NCBI GenBank assembly: GCA_023382535.1
Contig: JAHDWA010000062.1
Span: 1 to 57,486 of the forward strand
From: Anaerolineae bacterium
GTDB taxonomy: Bacteria; Chloroflexota; Anaerolineae; 4572-78; J111
Length of the DNA stretch: 57,486 bases
Direction of reading: 5' to 3'
In this document: in pieces, positions 1 through 8,758 of the stretch
Layout of the letters: every line of letters starts with the position of its first letter
Position numbering within the stretch: the first letter of the stretch is position 1
Program-made: the position numbers and the translations under genes
The notes under the pieces: generated by a model
Told to the model about the DNA's origin: nothing
The model's input: the letters and a program-made list of their open reading frames with translations, nothing else
The model's database searches: none

Positions 1-17
1 CTAAATTTTTCCTCATC

Positions 18-45
18 TTGACTTTTTCCCATAAAATGGTATGAT
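18..45 (+). promoter_or_regulatory. sigma-70-like promoter of the Tad operon
   Basis: TTGACT (18-23) and TATGAT (40-45) are separated by 16 bp, about 50 bp upstream of the cpaB start. The predicted leader carries a small hairpin, CCTTTCG (60-66) pairing with CGAAAGG (78-84), which touches the ribosome binding site GGGAGAG. Start-site access may therefore depend on mRNA folding; that part is inference. Confidence 0.6.
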
Positions 46-95
46 TAATACGCTAGCGTCCTTTCGTCTCATTTTGTCGAAAGGGAGAGTTTAAT

Positions 96-1175
96 ATGCA
101 ACGTGGCAGACTGCTGATCATACTCGGCATCATTCTGGGTCTGGCAACAGTGGGCGCGGTCGCCTTCCTTTTCCTGGGGGGGGGCGGCGCTGTGCTGGAA
201 GAGCCAACCCCCACGCCGACGGTGGGTGTCGCCCCGGAAGAGGCGGGGGGTATTCCGACCACCCAGGTGATTGTAGCCTTGCAGCCTATCGGCCGCGGCT
301 CCGAATTTGTGGCCGGTTCGATTGGCCGCCGTGACTGGCCGGCCAACAACGTGCCGCCGGATATCATCGCCGATGAAGCCGAAACTATCGGCAAGGTCGC
401 TAAAACCGATATTGTGCAGGGCCAGGTGATTGTGCGCAGTATGCTGGTGGATGTTTTTGGCGCGGGCGAAGCTTCGTTCCAAATCCCATCGGGGCGGGTG
501 GCGGTCGCTTATCCCATCAACCGCCAAAAAAGCGTGTCGTATGCTGTCCAGCCCGGCGATTTTGTGGATATTTTGGTGACGGCCTTCTTCGTGGATGTAG
601 ACGAAGAATTCCAGACGACTTTGCCCAACAAGCTGAGCTTTCTGGTGCCGGAGCTTGACTCGGAAGGGAATCCAACCGGCCTCTTTAGCCTGAGCACGCA
701 GATTGACGAGGGGCGCTTTGTGGTTGCCTCGGAGGATGTCCCGGCTATTGTATTTGCCCGCGAACCCCAGGTCCCGCGCCGGGTCGCGCAGCTAACGGTT
801 CAGGCGGCCAAGGTTATTCGGGTTGGCCCCTGGATCGAACCGCCGCCCCCGCCGCCTCCGGCTGAAGGCGAGGAAGTGCCGACGCCAACGCCGCCTTTAC
901 CGGATATAGTGACGCTGGCCGTAACACCCCAGGATGCCCTGGTTTTACTCTGGCTGCGCCAGAGTCAAATTTACAGCGAAATGGCCCTGCGGGCGGCCGG
1001 CGAAGAAAATGCGGACCACCTGACCGAAGCGGTTACTTTGCAGTATATGCTGACCCGCTTCAACATTGCCGTACCGCCCAAGATCGAGTTTATTATGCAG
1101 CCGTCGCCCTTTGAATCTGCCGGCGAGATCCAGTTGCTCAATACACCGACACCTGTACCTCCACCTGCTCAGTAG
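96..1175 (+). CDS. cpaB: Flp/Tad pilus assembly protein CpaB (RcpC), SAF domain
   Basis: Predicted Tad (tight adherence) pilus assembly factor of 359 residues. An N-terminal membrane anchor (about residues 6-28) is followed by a Pro/Thr-rich stalk (about 37-52), then a SAF domain (about 55-115) and the RcpC/CpaB region (about 130-240). The C-terminal part contains a run of prolines near residue 250 and ends in a second Pro/Thr tail. In diderms CpaB works with the secretin; no secretin is seen here, which fits a single-membrane cell where CpaB would sit on the outer face of the cytoplasmic membrane. The ATG is preceded by GGGAGAG. It is first in the operon with cpaE, cpaF, tadB and tadC. The proline runs may carry cell-wall-spanning length; that is inference. 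Confidence 0.85.
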   Translation: MQRGRLLIILGIILGLATVGAVAFLFLGGGGAVLEEPTPTPTVGVAPEEAGGIPTTQVIVALQPIGRGSEFVAGSIGRRDWPANNVPPDIIADEAETIGKVAKTDIVQGQVIVRSMLVDVFGAGEASFQIPSGRVAVAYPINRQKSVSYAVQPGDFVDILVTAFFVDVDEEFQTTLPNKLSFLVPELDSEGNPTGLFSLSTQIDEGRFVVASEDVPAIVFAREPQVPRRVAQLTVQAAKVIRVGPWIEPPPPPPPAEGEEVPTPTPPLPDIVTLAVTPQDALVLLWLRQSQIYSEMALRAAGEENADHLTEAVTLQYMLTRFNIAVPPKIEFIMQPSPFESAGEIQLLNTPTPVPPPAQ

Positions 1176-1243
1176 TGAAGGGCGGCGCCTGGGTGATCTC
1201 ACCTGGGTGAAGGATAACAAACTATGGTTGGTTACAGCACGCT

Positions 1244-1266
1244 GTCTCTTAAAAAAATTAAGAGAC
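1244..1266. repeat. 9-bp perfect inverted repeat
   Basis: GTCTCTTAA and TTAAGAGAC flank a 5-nt A loop, between cpaB and the cpaE-like gene. It could be an mRNA hairpin; there is no T-tract, so it is not a clear terminator. Confidence 0.5.
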
Positions 1267-1325
1267 ATTTGTGCTTTAGATTTGCCACGTCATCATAATT
1301 CATCATCTGCCTTGAACTCTGGATA

Positions 1326-1369
1326 ACTCTCCTGAAAAAAGGTCAACCACCCCCGTTTTTCAGGAGAGT
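1326..1369. repeat. 14-bp perfect inverted repeat in the cpaB-cpaE gap
   Basis: ACTCTCCTGAAAAA (1326-1339) pairs perfectly with TTTTTCAGGAGAGT (1356-1369) around a 16-nt loop. The T-run lies inside the stem instead of after it, so it is not a standard terminator. With the 1244-1266 hairpin it makes a structured 258-bp spacer inside an otherwise tight operon, possibly an RNA processing or stability element. No strong promoter was seen just before the next gene. Confidence 0.6.
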
Positions 1370-1433
1370 CATAAATCAAAATTAGCAAACCCAAAATAAA
1401 CCAGTTCATTATTCTACATCAGGATAAAAATCT

Positions 1434-2714
1434 ATGTCAGGATCGGTCATGCCAGCGGCAAATGCTCCCGGAGATAAAGAAAAAATCCGTCTGTTGATTG
1501 TGGACGATATCCCCGAAACCCGAGAAAATCTGCGTAAACTCCTCTTCTTTGAGTCCGACATTGATGTGGTTGGAGCGGCGACCAATGGCGAAGAAGGAAT
1601 TCAGATGGCTGTAGAATTGCAGCCGGATATCGTCCTGATGGACATCAACATGCCCGGGGTGGATGGTATCACCGCCAGCGAAAAAATCTCGCAGCAGGTT
1701 CCTTTTTGTCAAATTATCATGATGTCGGTGCAGGGAGAGGCGGATTACCTGCGCCGCTCGATGCTGGCCGGGGCCAGAGAGTTTCTGATCAAACCCTTCT
1801 CCAGCGATGAACTGGTTAGCAGCATTCGCCGGGTTTATCAACTGGGCGCGACTCGCCGCCAGGCTATGCCGGTTATGACCCAGGCGCCAACCGGAGCGGG
1901 GGCCGCTACGGCGGCAACCCCGCAGGAGAAGGGCAAAATTGTGACGGTCTTCAGCGCCAAAGGGGGGGTGGGGTGCAGTACCGTTGCCGTAAATGTGGCA
2001 ATAGCCTTGCAGCAAAACGCAGCCAGCAAGGTCGCCCTGGTTGATACCAGTCTCCAATTTGGCGATGTCGGCGTTTTGCTGAATTTGTATGCCAGCCGGA
2101 CGATTGCAGATTTGGTATCTCATATAGATGAATTGGATAATGAACTGGTTAACGACATCTTCATTGCTCACAGCTCAGGTATCAAAGCCTTGCTGGCTCC
2201 TCCCCGCCCGGAAGTGGCCGATACAGTCACACCGGCGTTGGTGACGGATGTCCTGGAGCGGCTGCGGAGCATGTTTGATATCATCATCGTGGATACCAGC
2301 AGTGTACTGGATGACCTGGTTTTGAGTGTTCTGGACATATCTGATAAAATAATAGTAGTAACTACCCCGGAAATACCGGCTATCAAGAATGCTAAACTAT
2401 TGTTCGAAGTGACAGAAGCGTTGGAGTACGAGCGGGAGCGCATCATGTTTATCCTGAATAAAGTGGATAAACGGATTAATATCCGGGCTGAAGATATTGA
2501 GGCTAACATCAAGTATAAGATTGAAGCCCAACTCCCCCTCGACGAACGCTCGGTGACGACGGCGGTGAACCAGGGGGTTCCCTATGTTTTGGGCGATAAA
2601 AACAGCCTGCTAACTCAGGCGACGGTGACCCTGAGCAACCATTTGGTAAAATCGTTGAATCCGGCGAGTCAAAAAGTAGAGACCCCGGTCCGCACGGGTT
2701 TTTTTGGTAGATAA
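1434..2714 (+). CDS. Response-regulator/CpaE-type ATPase fusion (TadZ-like) of the Tad system
   Basis: A receiver domain (about residues 18-138) is fused to a MinD/ParA-like ATPase (about 168-410). The receiver keeps the acidic pair D24/D25, phosphoacceptor D70, S98 and K120, so it can probably be phosphorylated, unlike many TadZ proteins whose receiver is degenerate. The ATPase has a deviant Walker A, KGGVGCST (176-183). In the CpaE/TadZ family this protein localises the pilus machine at the membrane. An Ala/Pro linker (about 145-165) joins the domains. It sits between cpaB and cpaF, so assignment to Tad is firm; the idea that phosphorylation controls assembly is inference. No cognate kinase lies next to it. 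Confidence 0.88.
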   Translation: MSGSVMPAANAPGDKEKIRLLIVDDIPETRENLRKLLFFESDIDVVGAATNGEEGIQMAVELQPDIVLMDINMPGVDGITASEKISQQVPFCQIIMMSVQGEADYLRRSMLAGAREFLIKPFSSDELVSSIRRVYQLGATRRQAMPVMTQAPTGAGAATAATPQEKGKIVTVFSAKGGVGCSTVAVNVAIALQQNAASKVALVDTSLQFGDVGVLLNLYASRTIADLVSHIDELDNELVNDIFIAHSSGIKALLAPPRPEVADTVTPALVTDVLERLRSMFDIIIVDTSSVLDDLVLSVLDISDKIIVVTTPEIPAIKNAKLLFEVTEALEYERERIMFILNKVDKRINIRAEDIEANIKYKIEAQLPLDERSVTTAVNQGVPYVLGDKNSLLTQATVTLSNHLVKSLNPASQKVETPVRTGFFGR

Positions 2715-2765
2715 ACCGGTGCAGGTTTAAAGTTTCAACATTATTAGGTTTTAGGGAAAAAGGAC

Positions 2766-4169
2766 ATGTCTTTATTAAAACGTATTGAGCGAAGTCAACA
2801 ACCAGGTGAAGGCGAGTCAAAACCAAGTGGCGGCGGCTTGGGCAACGCTATGCGGCCCAGAATTCCCGAACAGCAGGCCCGGCGTGCCCCGGCGGCAGCC
2901 CACGTTCGCGATGCTTTTAAGGACTTAAAAGAACGGATTCAAGACAAGTTGGTGGCGGAGTTGGACCCGGCTATGGATGTCTCCCGGACCGATGAGGTGC
3001 GGCGAACTATTCAGGATATGTTTGAGCAAATTCTGGCCCAGGAGAATATTATTCTTAGCCGGTCTGAACGTGAGCGTTTATTTGAAGGGATCGTGGCGGA
3101 AATTCTGGGGTTTGGGCCATTAGAAGTTCTCCTGGCGGACGAAAATGTCAGCGAAATCATGGTTAACGGCCCGGAAAAAGTTTTTGTTGAACGTAAAGGG
3201 AAATTGACCAAAACGAATATCCTCTTTGAAAGTAATGAACATGTCATGAAGGTGATTGATCGTATCGTTTCACCCCTGGGCCGCCGGATTGACGAAAGCT
3301 CACCTTACGTGGATGCTCGCCTGCCCGATGGTTCCCGCGTTAACGCGATCATTCCGCCGCTGGCGCTCAATGGGCCTACGCTGACCATCCGTAAGTTTGA
3401 AAAAGACCCCCTGACGATTGATGACCTCATCCGCTTTGGTTCCATGTCGCCCGAAACAGCAGAGTTTCTCAAAGCTTGCGTCAAGGCTCGCTTGAACATT
3501 GTGGTCTCCGGCGGTACCGGCTCCGGCAAAACGACTCTGTTGAACGTGCTGTCCTCATTTATTCCCAACGATGAGCGTATTATCACGGTTGAAAACGCGG
3601 CTGAGTTGCAACTGCGCCAGGAACATGTGGTGACATTGGAATCTCGCCCGCCGAACATTGAAGGGAAGGGGGAGGTCACGATCCGGGATTTGGTGATCAA
3701 CACTCTGCGTATGCGCCCCGACCGGATTGTAGTTGGAGAGTGTCGTGGCGGCGAAACCCTGGACATGCTTCAGGCAATGAATACCGGTCACGATGGCAGC
3801 TTGACCACTGCTCACGCTAACACGCCCCGTGATATGCTGTCGCGTTTGGAAACGATGTGTTTGATGGCGGGTATGGATTTGCCGGTCCGGGCTATCCGAG
3901 AACAGGTGGCCTCGGCGGTTGATGTCATTATCCAACAGTCGCGTTTAAGAGATGGAAGCCGCAAGATTGTTAATGTAACGGAAGTTCAGGGTATGGAAGG
4001 TGACGTCATTGTGATGTCCGATATTTTTGCGTTTGAGCAGCAGGGCATCGAAAACGGCAAAATTGTAGGGCGGCTCAAGCCAACCGGCATTCGACCCAAG
4101 TTTTACGAACGAATTGAGGCTGCCGGGATCGTGCTGCCGCCCAATATCTTTGGGGCCAGTTTTAGGTAA
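2766..4169 (+). CDS. cpaF: Tad pilus assembly/retraction ATPase CpaF (TadA)
   Basis: Type II/IV secretion-type hexameric ATPase of 467 residues powering Flp pilus assembly from the cytoplasm. An N-terminal helical domain (about 40-230) is followed by the RecA-like core with Walker A GGTGSGKTT (249-257), an acid-rich region and the motif GHDGSLTTAHANTP near residue 340, diagnostic of the CpaF/VirB11 group. Length is normal for the family. The ATG follows a purine-rich stretch (GGGAAAAAGG). It is in line with tadB and tadC, the membrane platform it drives. Confidence 0.95.
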   Translation: MSLLKRIERSQQPGEGESKPSGGGLGNAMRPRIPEQQARRAPAAAHVRDAFKDLKERIQDKLVAELDPAMDVSRTDEVRRTIQDMFEQILAQENIILSRSERERLFEGIVAEILGFGPLEVLLADENVSEIMVNGPEKVFVERKGKLTKTNILFESNEHVMKVIDRIVSPLGRRIDESSPYVDARLPDGSRVNAIIPPLALNGPTLTIRKFEKDPLTIDDLIRFGSMSPETAEFLKACVKARLNIVVSGGTGSGKTTLLNVLSSFIPNDERIITVENAAELQLRQEHVVTLESRPPNIEGKGEVTIRDLVINTLRMRPDRIVVGECRGGETLDMLQAMNTGHDGSLTTAHANTPRDMLSRLETMCLMAGMDLPVRAIREQVASAVDVIIQQSRLRDGSRKIVNVTEVQGMEGDVIVMSDIFAFEQQGIENGKIVGRLKPTGIRPKFYERIEAAGIVLPPNIFGASFR

Positions 4170-4256
4170 TGCTTTGAACCCGGGAGGCTTTTAAAACTTT
4201 GAGGGTCTGGAGTTGGAGTAAAGAGTAATGCCGGTTCTTTTTAACGGAGGTTCAGG

Positions 4257-5261
4257 ATGTTGACGTTAATTATTGTTGTGGGGATCATCCTAACGATCGG
4301 TACTGTCGCCGGGGGGATCTATTTGTCGCGCCGAGGGGGGGATGCGACCCAACAACGCCTGGGCCAGTTTGTAGGCGGCGACAGCCTTGATAGTGCTGAG
4401 GAGCAGGATGAGAAAAAGAAACCAGGGGGAACTTCGTTACTTACCCAGAACCTGGACCAGGTCCTGGAAGAGCGGGGCCTGGGCCGAAATATGGCCACTG
4501 AACTGGCCAGGGCCGACCTGAAAATAACGGTAGCTGAATTTTGGGCCTTGAATTTGATCTCGATTATTGGGGTAACCGCTCTGGCCTGGGTAATCTACGG
4601 GGGGTTTGTGATGCCGCTTATAGGCGCGGTGGTAGGCTTCTTCCTGCCAAAGTTTTGGCTAAAGATGCGCCAGCGTGCTCGCTTGAAAAAGTTCAACAAC
4701 CAGCTCGGCGATGGGATTACTCTGATGGCTAACGGGCTGCGCTCAGGCTATTCTCTGCTGCAGGCTATGGACGCGGTAGGCCGCGAAATGCCTGAGCCGA
4801 TGTCAATTGAGTTTAAGCGGGTCGTTCGTGAGGTGGGCCTGGGGGTTGATAATGATCGGGCCTTTGTTAATTTGTTGCGGCGTGTGCCCAGTGATGACCT
4901 TGACTTGATGATTACCGCCATCAATGTGCAGCACGAAATCGGGGGTAATCTGGCCGAAATCCTGGAAATCATTGGGTTTGTCATTCGTGAACGGGTGCGA
5001 ATCAAGGGTGAAATTGCCGTTTTGACCGCCCAGGGGCAGTTGTCGGGTTACATTATTTCTGGGTTGCCGGTGGCGTTGGGCTTGCTGCTGTATGCCATGA
5101 ATCAAAATTACATCGGTAAAATGATATTTACTTGTGAGTCATTGGGTATCCCTGATGCGAGATGCACCCAACCTTGCGGTTGGATTATGATCGGGGCCGG
5201 TCTTCTCATGATTGCTTCCGGCTTTTTTGCCATTCAAAAGATTATTCAGATCGAGGTTTGA
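4257..5261 (+). CDS. tadB: Tad pilus inner-membrane platform protein TadB
   Basis: GspF-like platform protein of 334 residues. There is one N-terminal membrane segment (about 2-23), a pair near 95-125, a T2SSF helical domain (about 150-260) containing the GxxLxxAMxxxxREMPEP-type motif, and two C-terminal membrane segments. It forms the cytoplasmic-membrane base on which CpaF acts together with TadC. The ribosome site ACGGAGG lies 7 nt before the ATG. Confidence 0.9.
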   Translation: MLTLIIVVGIILTIGTVAGGIYLSRRGGDATQQRLGQFVGGDSLDSAEEQDEKKKPGGTSLLTQNLDQVLEERGLGRNMATELARADLKITVAEFWALNLISIIGVTALAWVIYGGFVMPLIGAVVGFFLPKFWLKMRQRARLKKFNNQLGDGITLMANGLRSGYSLLQAMDAVGREMPEPMSIEFKRVVREVGLGVDNDRAFVNLLRRVPSDDLDLMITAINVQHEIGGNLAEILEIIGFVIRERVRIKGEIAVLTAQGQLSGYIISGLPVALGLLLYAMNQNYIGKMIFTCESLGIPDARCTQPCGWIMIGAGLLMIASGFFAIQKIIQIEV

Positions 5262-5309
5262 TTTACTCCTTTCCTGCATAGCGCCGCGTAGTTTGTCAGG
5301 AGGTTAACG

Positions 5310-6266
5310 ATGAGTCTAATCATCATTTCTATTATTGTTTTAGTCGGAATCGGGCTGACCGCCGGGTTGGTAATTTGGGGTCTACGCGCTTCATCTTCTG
5401 CGGCTGCCAGCGGGGGTGGTGATATTCAGGTCCGGCTGGAAGAGTTTGCCGGCAGGACTACCCCGCTAACCCTGGAAGAGATTGAACTTTCACAGCCGTT
5501 TTCCCAACGGGTCATGCGCCCCATGTTGGTTAAATTGGGTAATGCGCTTAGCCGCCTGTCGCCCTCAAAAGCCAGGGCTGAGACCGAGCTGATGCTGGAG
5601 CGGGCCGGAAGGCCTTACGGCTGGGGCTCTACAGAGTTTTCGGGTTTACGTATTTTTGTGGCCGCCATTTTTGGCGTCCTGGCCTTTTTAATTACGATCA
5701 TATCGCCCACGGCCGGCACTGCCGCCAGAATTCTTGCTCCGCTGGTAGCGGCTGCAATCGGGTTTATGCTGCCCATTCTCTGGATCAGGTCAAAGATCAA
5801 CAGGCGTAAAAAAGAGATCATTAAAAGTTTGCCTGATGCGATGGACCTGCTGACAATTGCCGTTGAGGCCGGGATGGGTTTTGACGGCGCCTTGCAGAAA
5901 GTAGCAGAGAAGTGGGACAACGAATTAAGCCGGGCCTTCGCCAAAGTGGTCCAGGAAATGCGCCTGGGAGTGATCCGCCGTGACGCGCTGCGAAACATGA
6001 GCAATAACATGGACGTACCTGATGTGACCAGTTTTGTGGCCGCTATCATTCAAGCTGACCAACTGGGTGTCAGTATTGCCAAGATTTTGCGAGTTCAATC
6101 CGAACAAATGCGCGTTAAGCGCAGACAACGGGCGGAGGAGCAGGCTAATAAGGCGCCCATCAAAATGCTCTTCCCCATGGTTTTCTTGATCTTCCCGGCC
6201 CTCTTTGTCGTACTGTTGGGGCCGGCCGTTATCATCTTGATGGAAACATTCTGGGTAGGTCAATAA
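5310..6266 (+). CDS. tadC: Tad pilus inner-membrane platform protein TadC
   Basis: Second GspF-like platform protein, 318 residues, paired with TadB. It has an N-terminal membrane segment (about 2-24), two central segments (about 108-155), a T2SSF domain (about 165-290; LPDAMDLLTIAVEAG motif) and a C-terminal membrane segment. SD sequence AGGAGG lies before the ATG. It is the last Tad gene seen; pilin, prepilin peptidase and minor pilins are not in the window. Confidence 0.9.
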   Translation: MSLIIISIIVLVGIGLTAGLVIWGLRASSSAAASGGGDIQVRLEEFAGRTTPLTLEEIELSQPFSQRVMRPMLVKLGNALSRLSPSKARAETELMLERAGRPYGWGSTEFSGLRIFVAAIFGVLAFLITIISPTAGTAARILAPLVAAAIGFMLPILWIRSKINRRKKEIIKSLPDAMDLLTIAVEAGMGFDGALQKVAEKWDNELSRAFAKVVQEMRLGVIRRDALRNMSNNMDVPDVTSFVAAIIQADQLGVSIAKILRVQSEQMRVKRRQRAEEQANKAPIKMLFPMVFLIFPALFVVLLGPAVIILMETFWVGQ

Positions 6267-6275
6267 CCAAAATCC

Positions 6276-6620
6276 ATGCGCGTCTTCAATCAAACTCGTA
6301 ATGTCCCTCTCGTGAGAGAGGGTCGGGTAGCTGATACGTTTTGGCTCAGATTGCAAGGCTTGCTGGGAACTGCTTCTCTTGAAAAAGAAGAGGGGTTGAT
6401 TTTAGTCGGCGAGAAGAGTATTCACACTTTCTTTATGAAATTTCCCATAGATGTGGTCTATGTTGATAAAAGTTTTAAGGTTATCCGCACCGACAACAAT
6501 ATGACTCCTTACCGTTTAGGGCCTTTTGTCGGTCAATCTGCTTTTGTGGTAGAAATGCCGGTGGGTAGTATTATTAGTACAGCGACTGAGGTGGGTGATC
6601 AGCTAAAATTTGAATATTGA
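6276..6620 (+). CDS. DUF192 family protein
   Basis: A 114-residue protein covering the whole DUF192 domain, with the typical core HTFFMKFPIDVVYVD near residues 49-63 and a GxxxxVVEMPVG segment near the end. DUF192 proteins are small beta proteins of unknown function, often exported; here no signal peptide is evident. It starts 10 nt after tadC in the same direction and may be co-transcribed. No good SD is visible, so the exact start is uncertain. Confidence 0.8.
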   Translation: MRVFNQTRNVPLVREGRVADTFWLRLQGLLGTASLEKEEGLILVGEKSIHTFFMKFPIDVVYVDKSFKVIRTDNNMTPYRLGPFVGQSAFVVEMPVGSIISTATEVGDQLKFEY

Positions 6621-6673
6621 TTTTCGAGCGTCATACCTTGCTAAAACCAATCAGCCAGGTAGTGAGATAACCC

Positions 6674-7381
6674 GTGCTAACCCACATCCAAAAATCTAGC
6701 CAATCCCTGCTCGATTTATTATTTCCCCCCAGTTGTATTAGCTGCAAAGCTGCCAATAGCTGGTTGTGTCAAAATTGTCTGGATCAAATCGCCCTCATCA
6801 CCCCCCCGGTTTGTAGACGTTGTGGCACGCCAATGACTCCAAATACTTCTGTTTGTAAGCAGTGCAAAAATAATCCTTTACAACACCTTGACGGGATCAG
6901 GTCGGCCGCGCAGTTTGAAGATAACCCCATCCGGCCGGCTATTCACTTCCTCAAATATCGCAATCATAAAGCAGTTGCTTCCATCCTGGCTACCCTCCTG
7001 GCCGCAGCCTATCTGCGTTATCAGCTAGAGGCAGACGTTCTTATGCCGGTGCCTTTACATGCCGCCCGCCTCCGCGAGCGAGGCTATAACCAAAGCGAGT
7101 TGCTGGCCAGAGCTATGGGCCAGAGGCTTAATATACCCGTGGATACTAAGGCCCTCTACCGGACCCGCGCCACTAAGTCTCAAATGACCTTGGGAGTGCA
7201 TGAACGCCACCAAAATGTGGCTGAAGCTTTTGCCTGCTCCGATATGGCCTTAGCAGGCCAAACAGTCCTTTTAATTGATGATGTTTGTACCACCGGCTCA
7301 ACTCTCGATGCCTGCGCCGGCGCTCTAAAAAAGAGGGGCGTTGTTGCTGTCTGGGGACTAACTCTGGCTAAAGCCCGTTAG
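6674..7381 (+). CDS. comFC: ComFC/GntX-type double zinc finger phosphoribosyltransferase-fold protein
   Basis: Protein of 235 residues. The N-terminus has two four-cysteine zinc sites (C21/C24/C32/C35 and C47/C50/C61/C64), followed by a type I phosphoribosyltransferase domain with the PRPP loop LIDDVCTTGSTLDAC near 198-212. ComFC is needed for DNA uptake in transformable bacteria, and GntX homologues occur widely. The start is GTG (GTGCTAACCC). It lies just upstream of hpf, a common pairing. A link to the Tad locus as DNA-uptake machinery is possible but unproven. Confidence 0.85.
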   Translation: MLTHIQKSSQSLLDLLFPPSCISCKAANSWLCQNCLDQIALITPPVCRRCGTPMTPNTSVCKQCKNNPLQHLDGIRSAAQFEDNPIRPAIHFLKYRNHKAVASILATLLAAAYLRYQLEADVLMPVPLHAARLRERGYNQSELLARAMGQRLNIPVDTKALYRTRATKSQMTLGVHERHQNVAEAFACSDMALAGQTVLLIDDVCTTGSTLDACAGALKKRGVVAVWGLTLAKAR

Positions 7382-7417
7382 GCCCAAAAATCTAAATTTC
7401 ATAGAAAGGATACGAAA

Positions 7418-7990
7418 ATGCAATTGCTTCTCAAGGGTAAAAATTTTGTCATCTCGGATCGCGTCCGCGATTACGTAGAAAAGAAAATGGGGAAGCTGGA
7501 TCGCTATCTGCCGGAAATTGACGAGGCCCGGATAGAAATCACGCAGGAAAAAACCAAAAGCGCCAAGGACCGCAACGTGGTCCAGATCACCCTGCGGACT
7601 AATGGGGCGATTCTGCGCGCCGAAGAGCGTTCTGAAGCCATTTATGCTTCGATAGATGCCGTGGTAGACAAAATTCACCGGCAAATTGTGCGCTACAAAG
7701 GCAAACGTATTGACCGCTGGCAAGGCCATATTGTTAATAAACGCACAGAGGATGAAATGCCAGTGCTTGACCAGGAAGCACTGACCGCTATTGCCGAAGA
7801 ACAGGAGCGCAAGATTGTCCGGGTCAAAAAGTTCCAGGTTGTGCCGATGACCGAGGATGAAGCAGTAGAGCAGATGGAACTATTGGGCCATGATTTCTTT
7901 GTATTTTACAATATTAATCTGGGCCGGCTTAATGTGCTTTATCGCCGGGCCGATGAAAATTATGGCTTGCTAGACCCAGAGCTGGCCTAA
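7418..7990 (+). CDS. hpf: Long-form ribosome hibernation promoting factor
   Basis: A 190-residue long HPF. The N-terminal S30AE domain (about 1-100) binds the 30S subunit; the C-terminal domain (about 130-188, with FFVFYNINLGRLNVLYRR) mediates dimerisation of 30S subunits to give 100S ribosomes in stationary phase or stress. The full-length C-terminal domain distinguishes it from short HPF/YfiA. SD GAAAGGA precedes the ATG, and a strong terminator follows at 8011-8045. Confidence 0.93.
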   Translation: MQLLLKGKNFVISDRVRDYVEKKMGKLDRYLPEIDEARIEITQEKTKSAKDRNVVQITLRTNGAILRAEERSEAIYASIDAVVDKIHRQIVRYKGKRIDRWQGHIVNKRTEDEMPVLDQEALTAIAEEQERKIVRVKKFQVVPMTEDEAVEQMELLGHDFFVFYNINLGRLNVLYRRADENYGLLDPELA

Positions 7991-8010
7991 CATTTAACGG
8001 GACAATGAGC

Positions 8011-8045
8011 GGGGGCGAGGCATTGAATTGCCCCGCCCCCTTTTG
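8011..8045 (+). terminator. Rho-independent terminator after hpf
   Basis: GGGGGCGAGGC and GCCCCGCCCCC form an 11-bp stem with one mismatch around ATTGAATT, followed by TTTTGTTT. It closes the plus-strand unit. Confidence 0.85.
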
Positions 8046-8062
8046 TTTACAGCTAACCGCCC

Positions 8063-8749
8063 ATGCAATTAACGATAGATGGACAGCCGCACACATTCAT
8101 TCCTTTAGCGGCTTTTCGCCGGGAGGAAGGCCTGCCGGAAGAGTTTACCCTGGCTTATTTTGAGCCAAAAGATTGGCAGGGCTTGGGCACTCTGGATGGC
8201 TCAGGCAAAGCTTTGGCAGCGCTGCGACAGCGTATGCTGGAGGCCGTCCCCGCCGCTGTTACCCTCGCCGAACTTATACCCCAGATCCAGGCGCTGGCCG
8301 ATCACTTCCATGCCGAACTAACGGCAATCAACCAGCAAATTGGCCTGCGTGAGGTCGAAGTCGAATTTGCCGTGGCCGGCCTGGCCGATGTGCTGCAGAG
8401 TGTGGCCTACCAGTTGGTGCAGTTGAGCCACACCTACCGCCACGACCCGAGCCAGGTTCAGGCGCACTTCGACTTTTCCGGCCTCTATCAAAACTGGCTG
8501 GATGCTTCTGTCCGGGTATCGGCTACCACGCAGATTTACACCCATCAAAATGTTATGTATCAGGTGCGGGTGATCTACAATCCTTATGGACGGGTTGGCT
8601 TAAAGGTAGAAGTAGCTGGCGAGGTATATTATGTGACCGACCTGGCTCTCGCTTGCCCGGCCTTGCATTACATGCAGGATTTATGCAGCGCTATGGCCCA
8701 GGCGCTCTGCACTGCCTTGACCCATTCAACGTTGAACATTGAACGTTGA
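8063..8749 (+). CDS. Hypothetical protein
   Basis: A 228-residue protein I do not recognise. It looks soluble and acidic with no signal peptide or membrane segment. The middle (about 60-135) is helical and the C-terminal third is rich in aromatic and valine residues, beta-like (about 150-200). It has no evident SD and starts 18 nt after the hpf terminator. Its last eight codons and its TGA stop lie inside a 7-bp repeat array (8724-8758), so its natural C-terminus has probably been changed. It converges with and overlaps the minus-strand GT2 gene. Confidence 0.55.
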   Translation: MQLTIDGQPHTFIPLAAFRREEGLPEEFTLAYFEPKDWQGLGTLDGSGKALAALRQRMLEAVPAAVTLAELIPQIQALADHFHAELTAINQQIGLREVEVEFAVAGLADVLQSVAYQLVQLSHTYRHDPSQVQAHFDFSGLYQNWLDASVRVSATTQIYTHQNVMYQVRVIYNPYGRVGLKVEVAGEVYYVTDLALACPALHYMQDLCSAMAQALCTALTHSTLNIER

Positions 8750-8758
8750 ACGTTCCAC
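8724..8758. repeat. 7-bp tandem array supplying both stop codons of convergent genes
   Basis: GTTGAAC, ATTGAAC, GTTGAAC, GTTCCAC in tandem. The plus-strand gene ends at TGA 8747-8749, and the minus-strand gene ends at its TGA (8726-8728). Both stops are inside the array and the two coding ends overlap by 24 bp. The same class recurs at 42213-42244. Confidence 0.85.
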
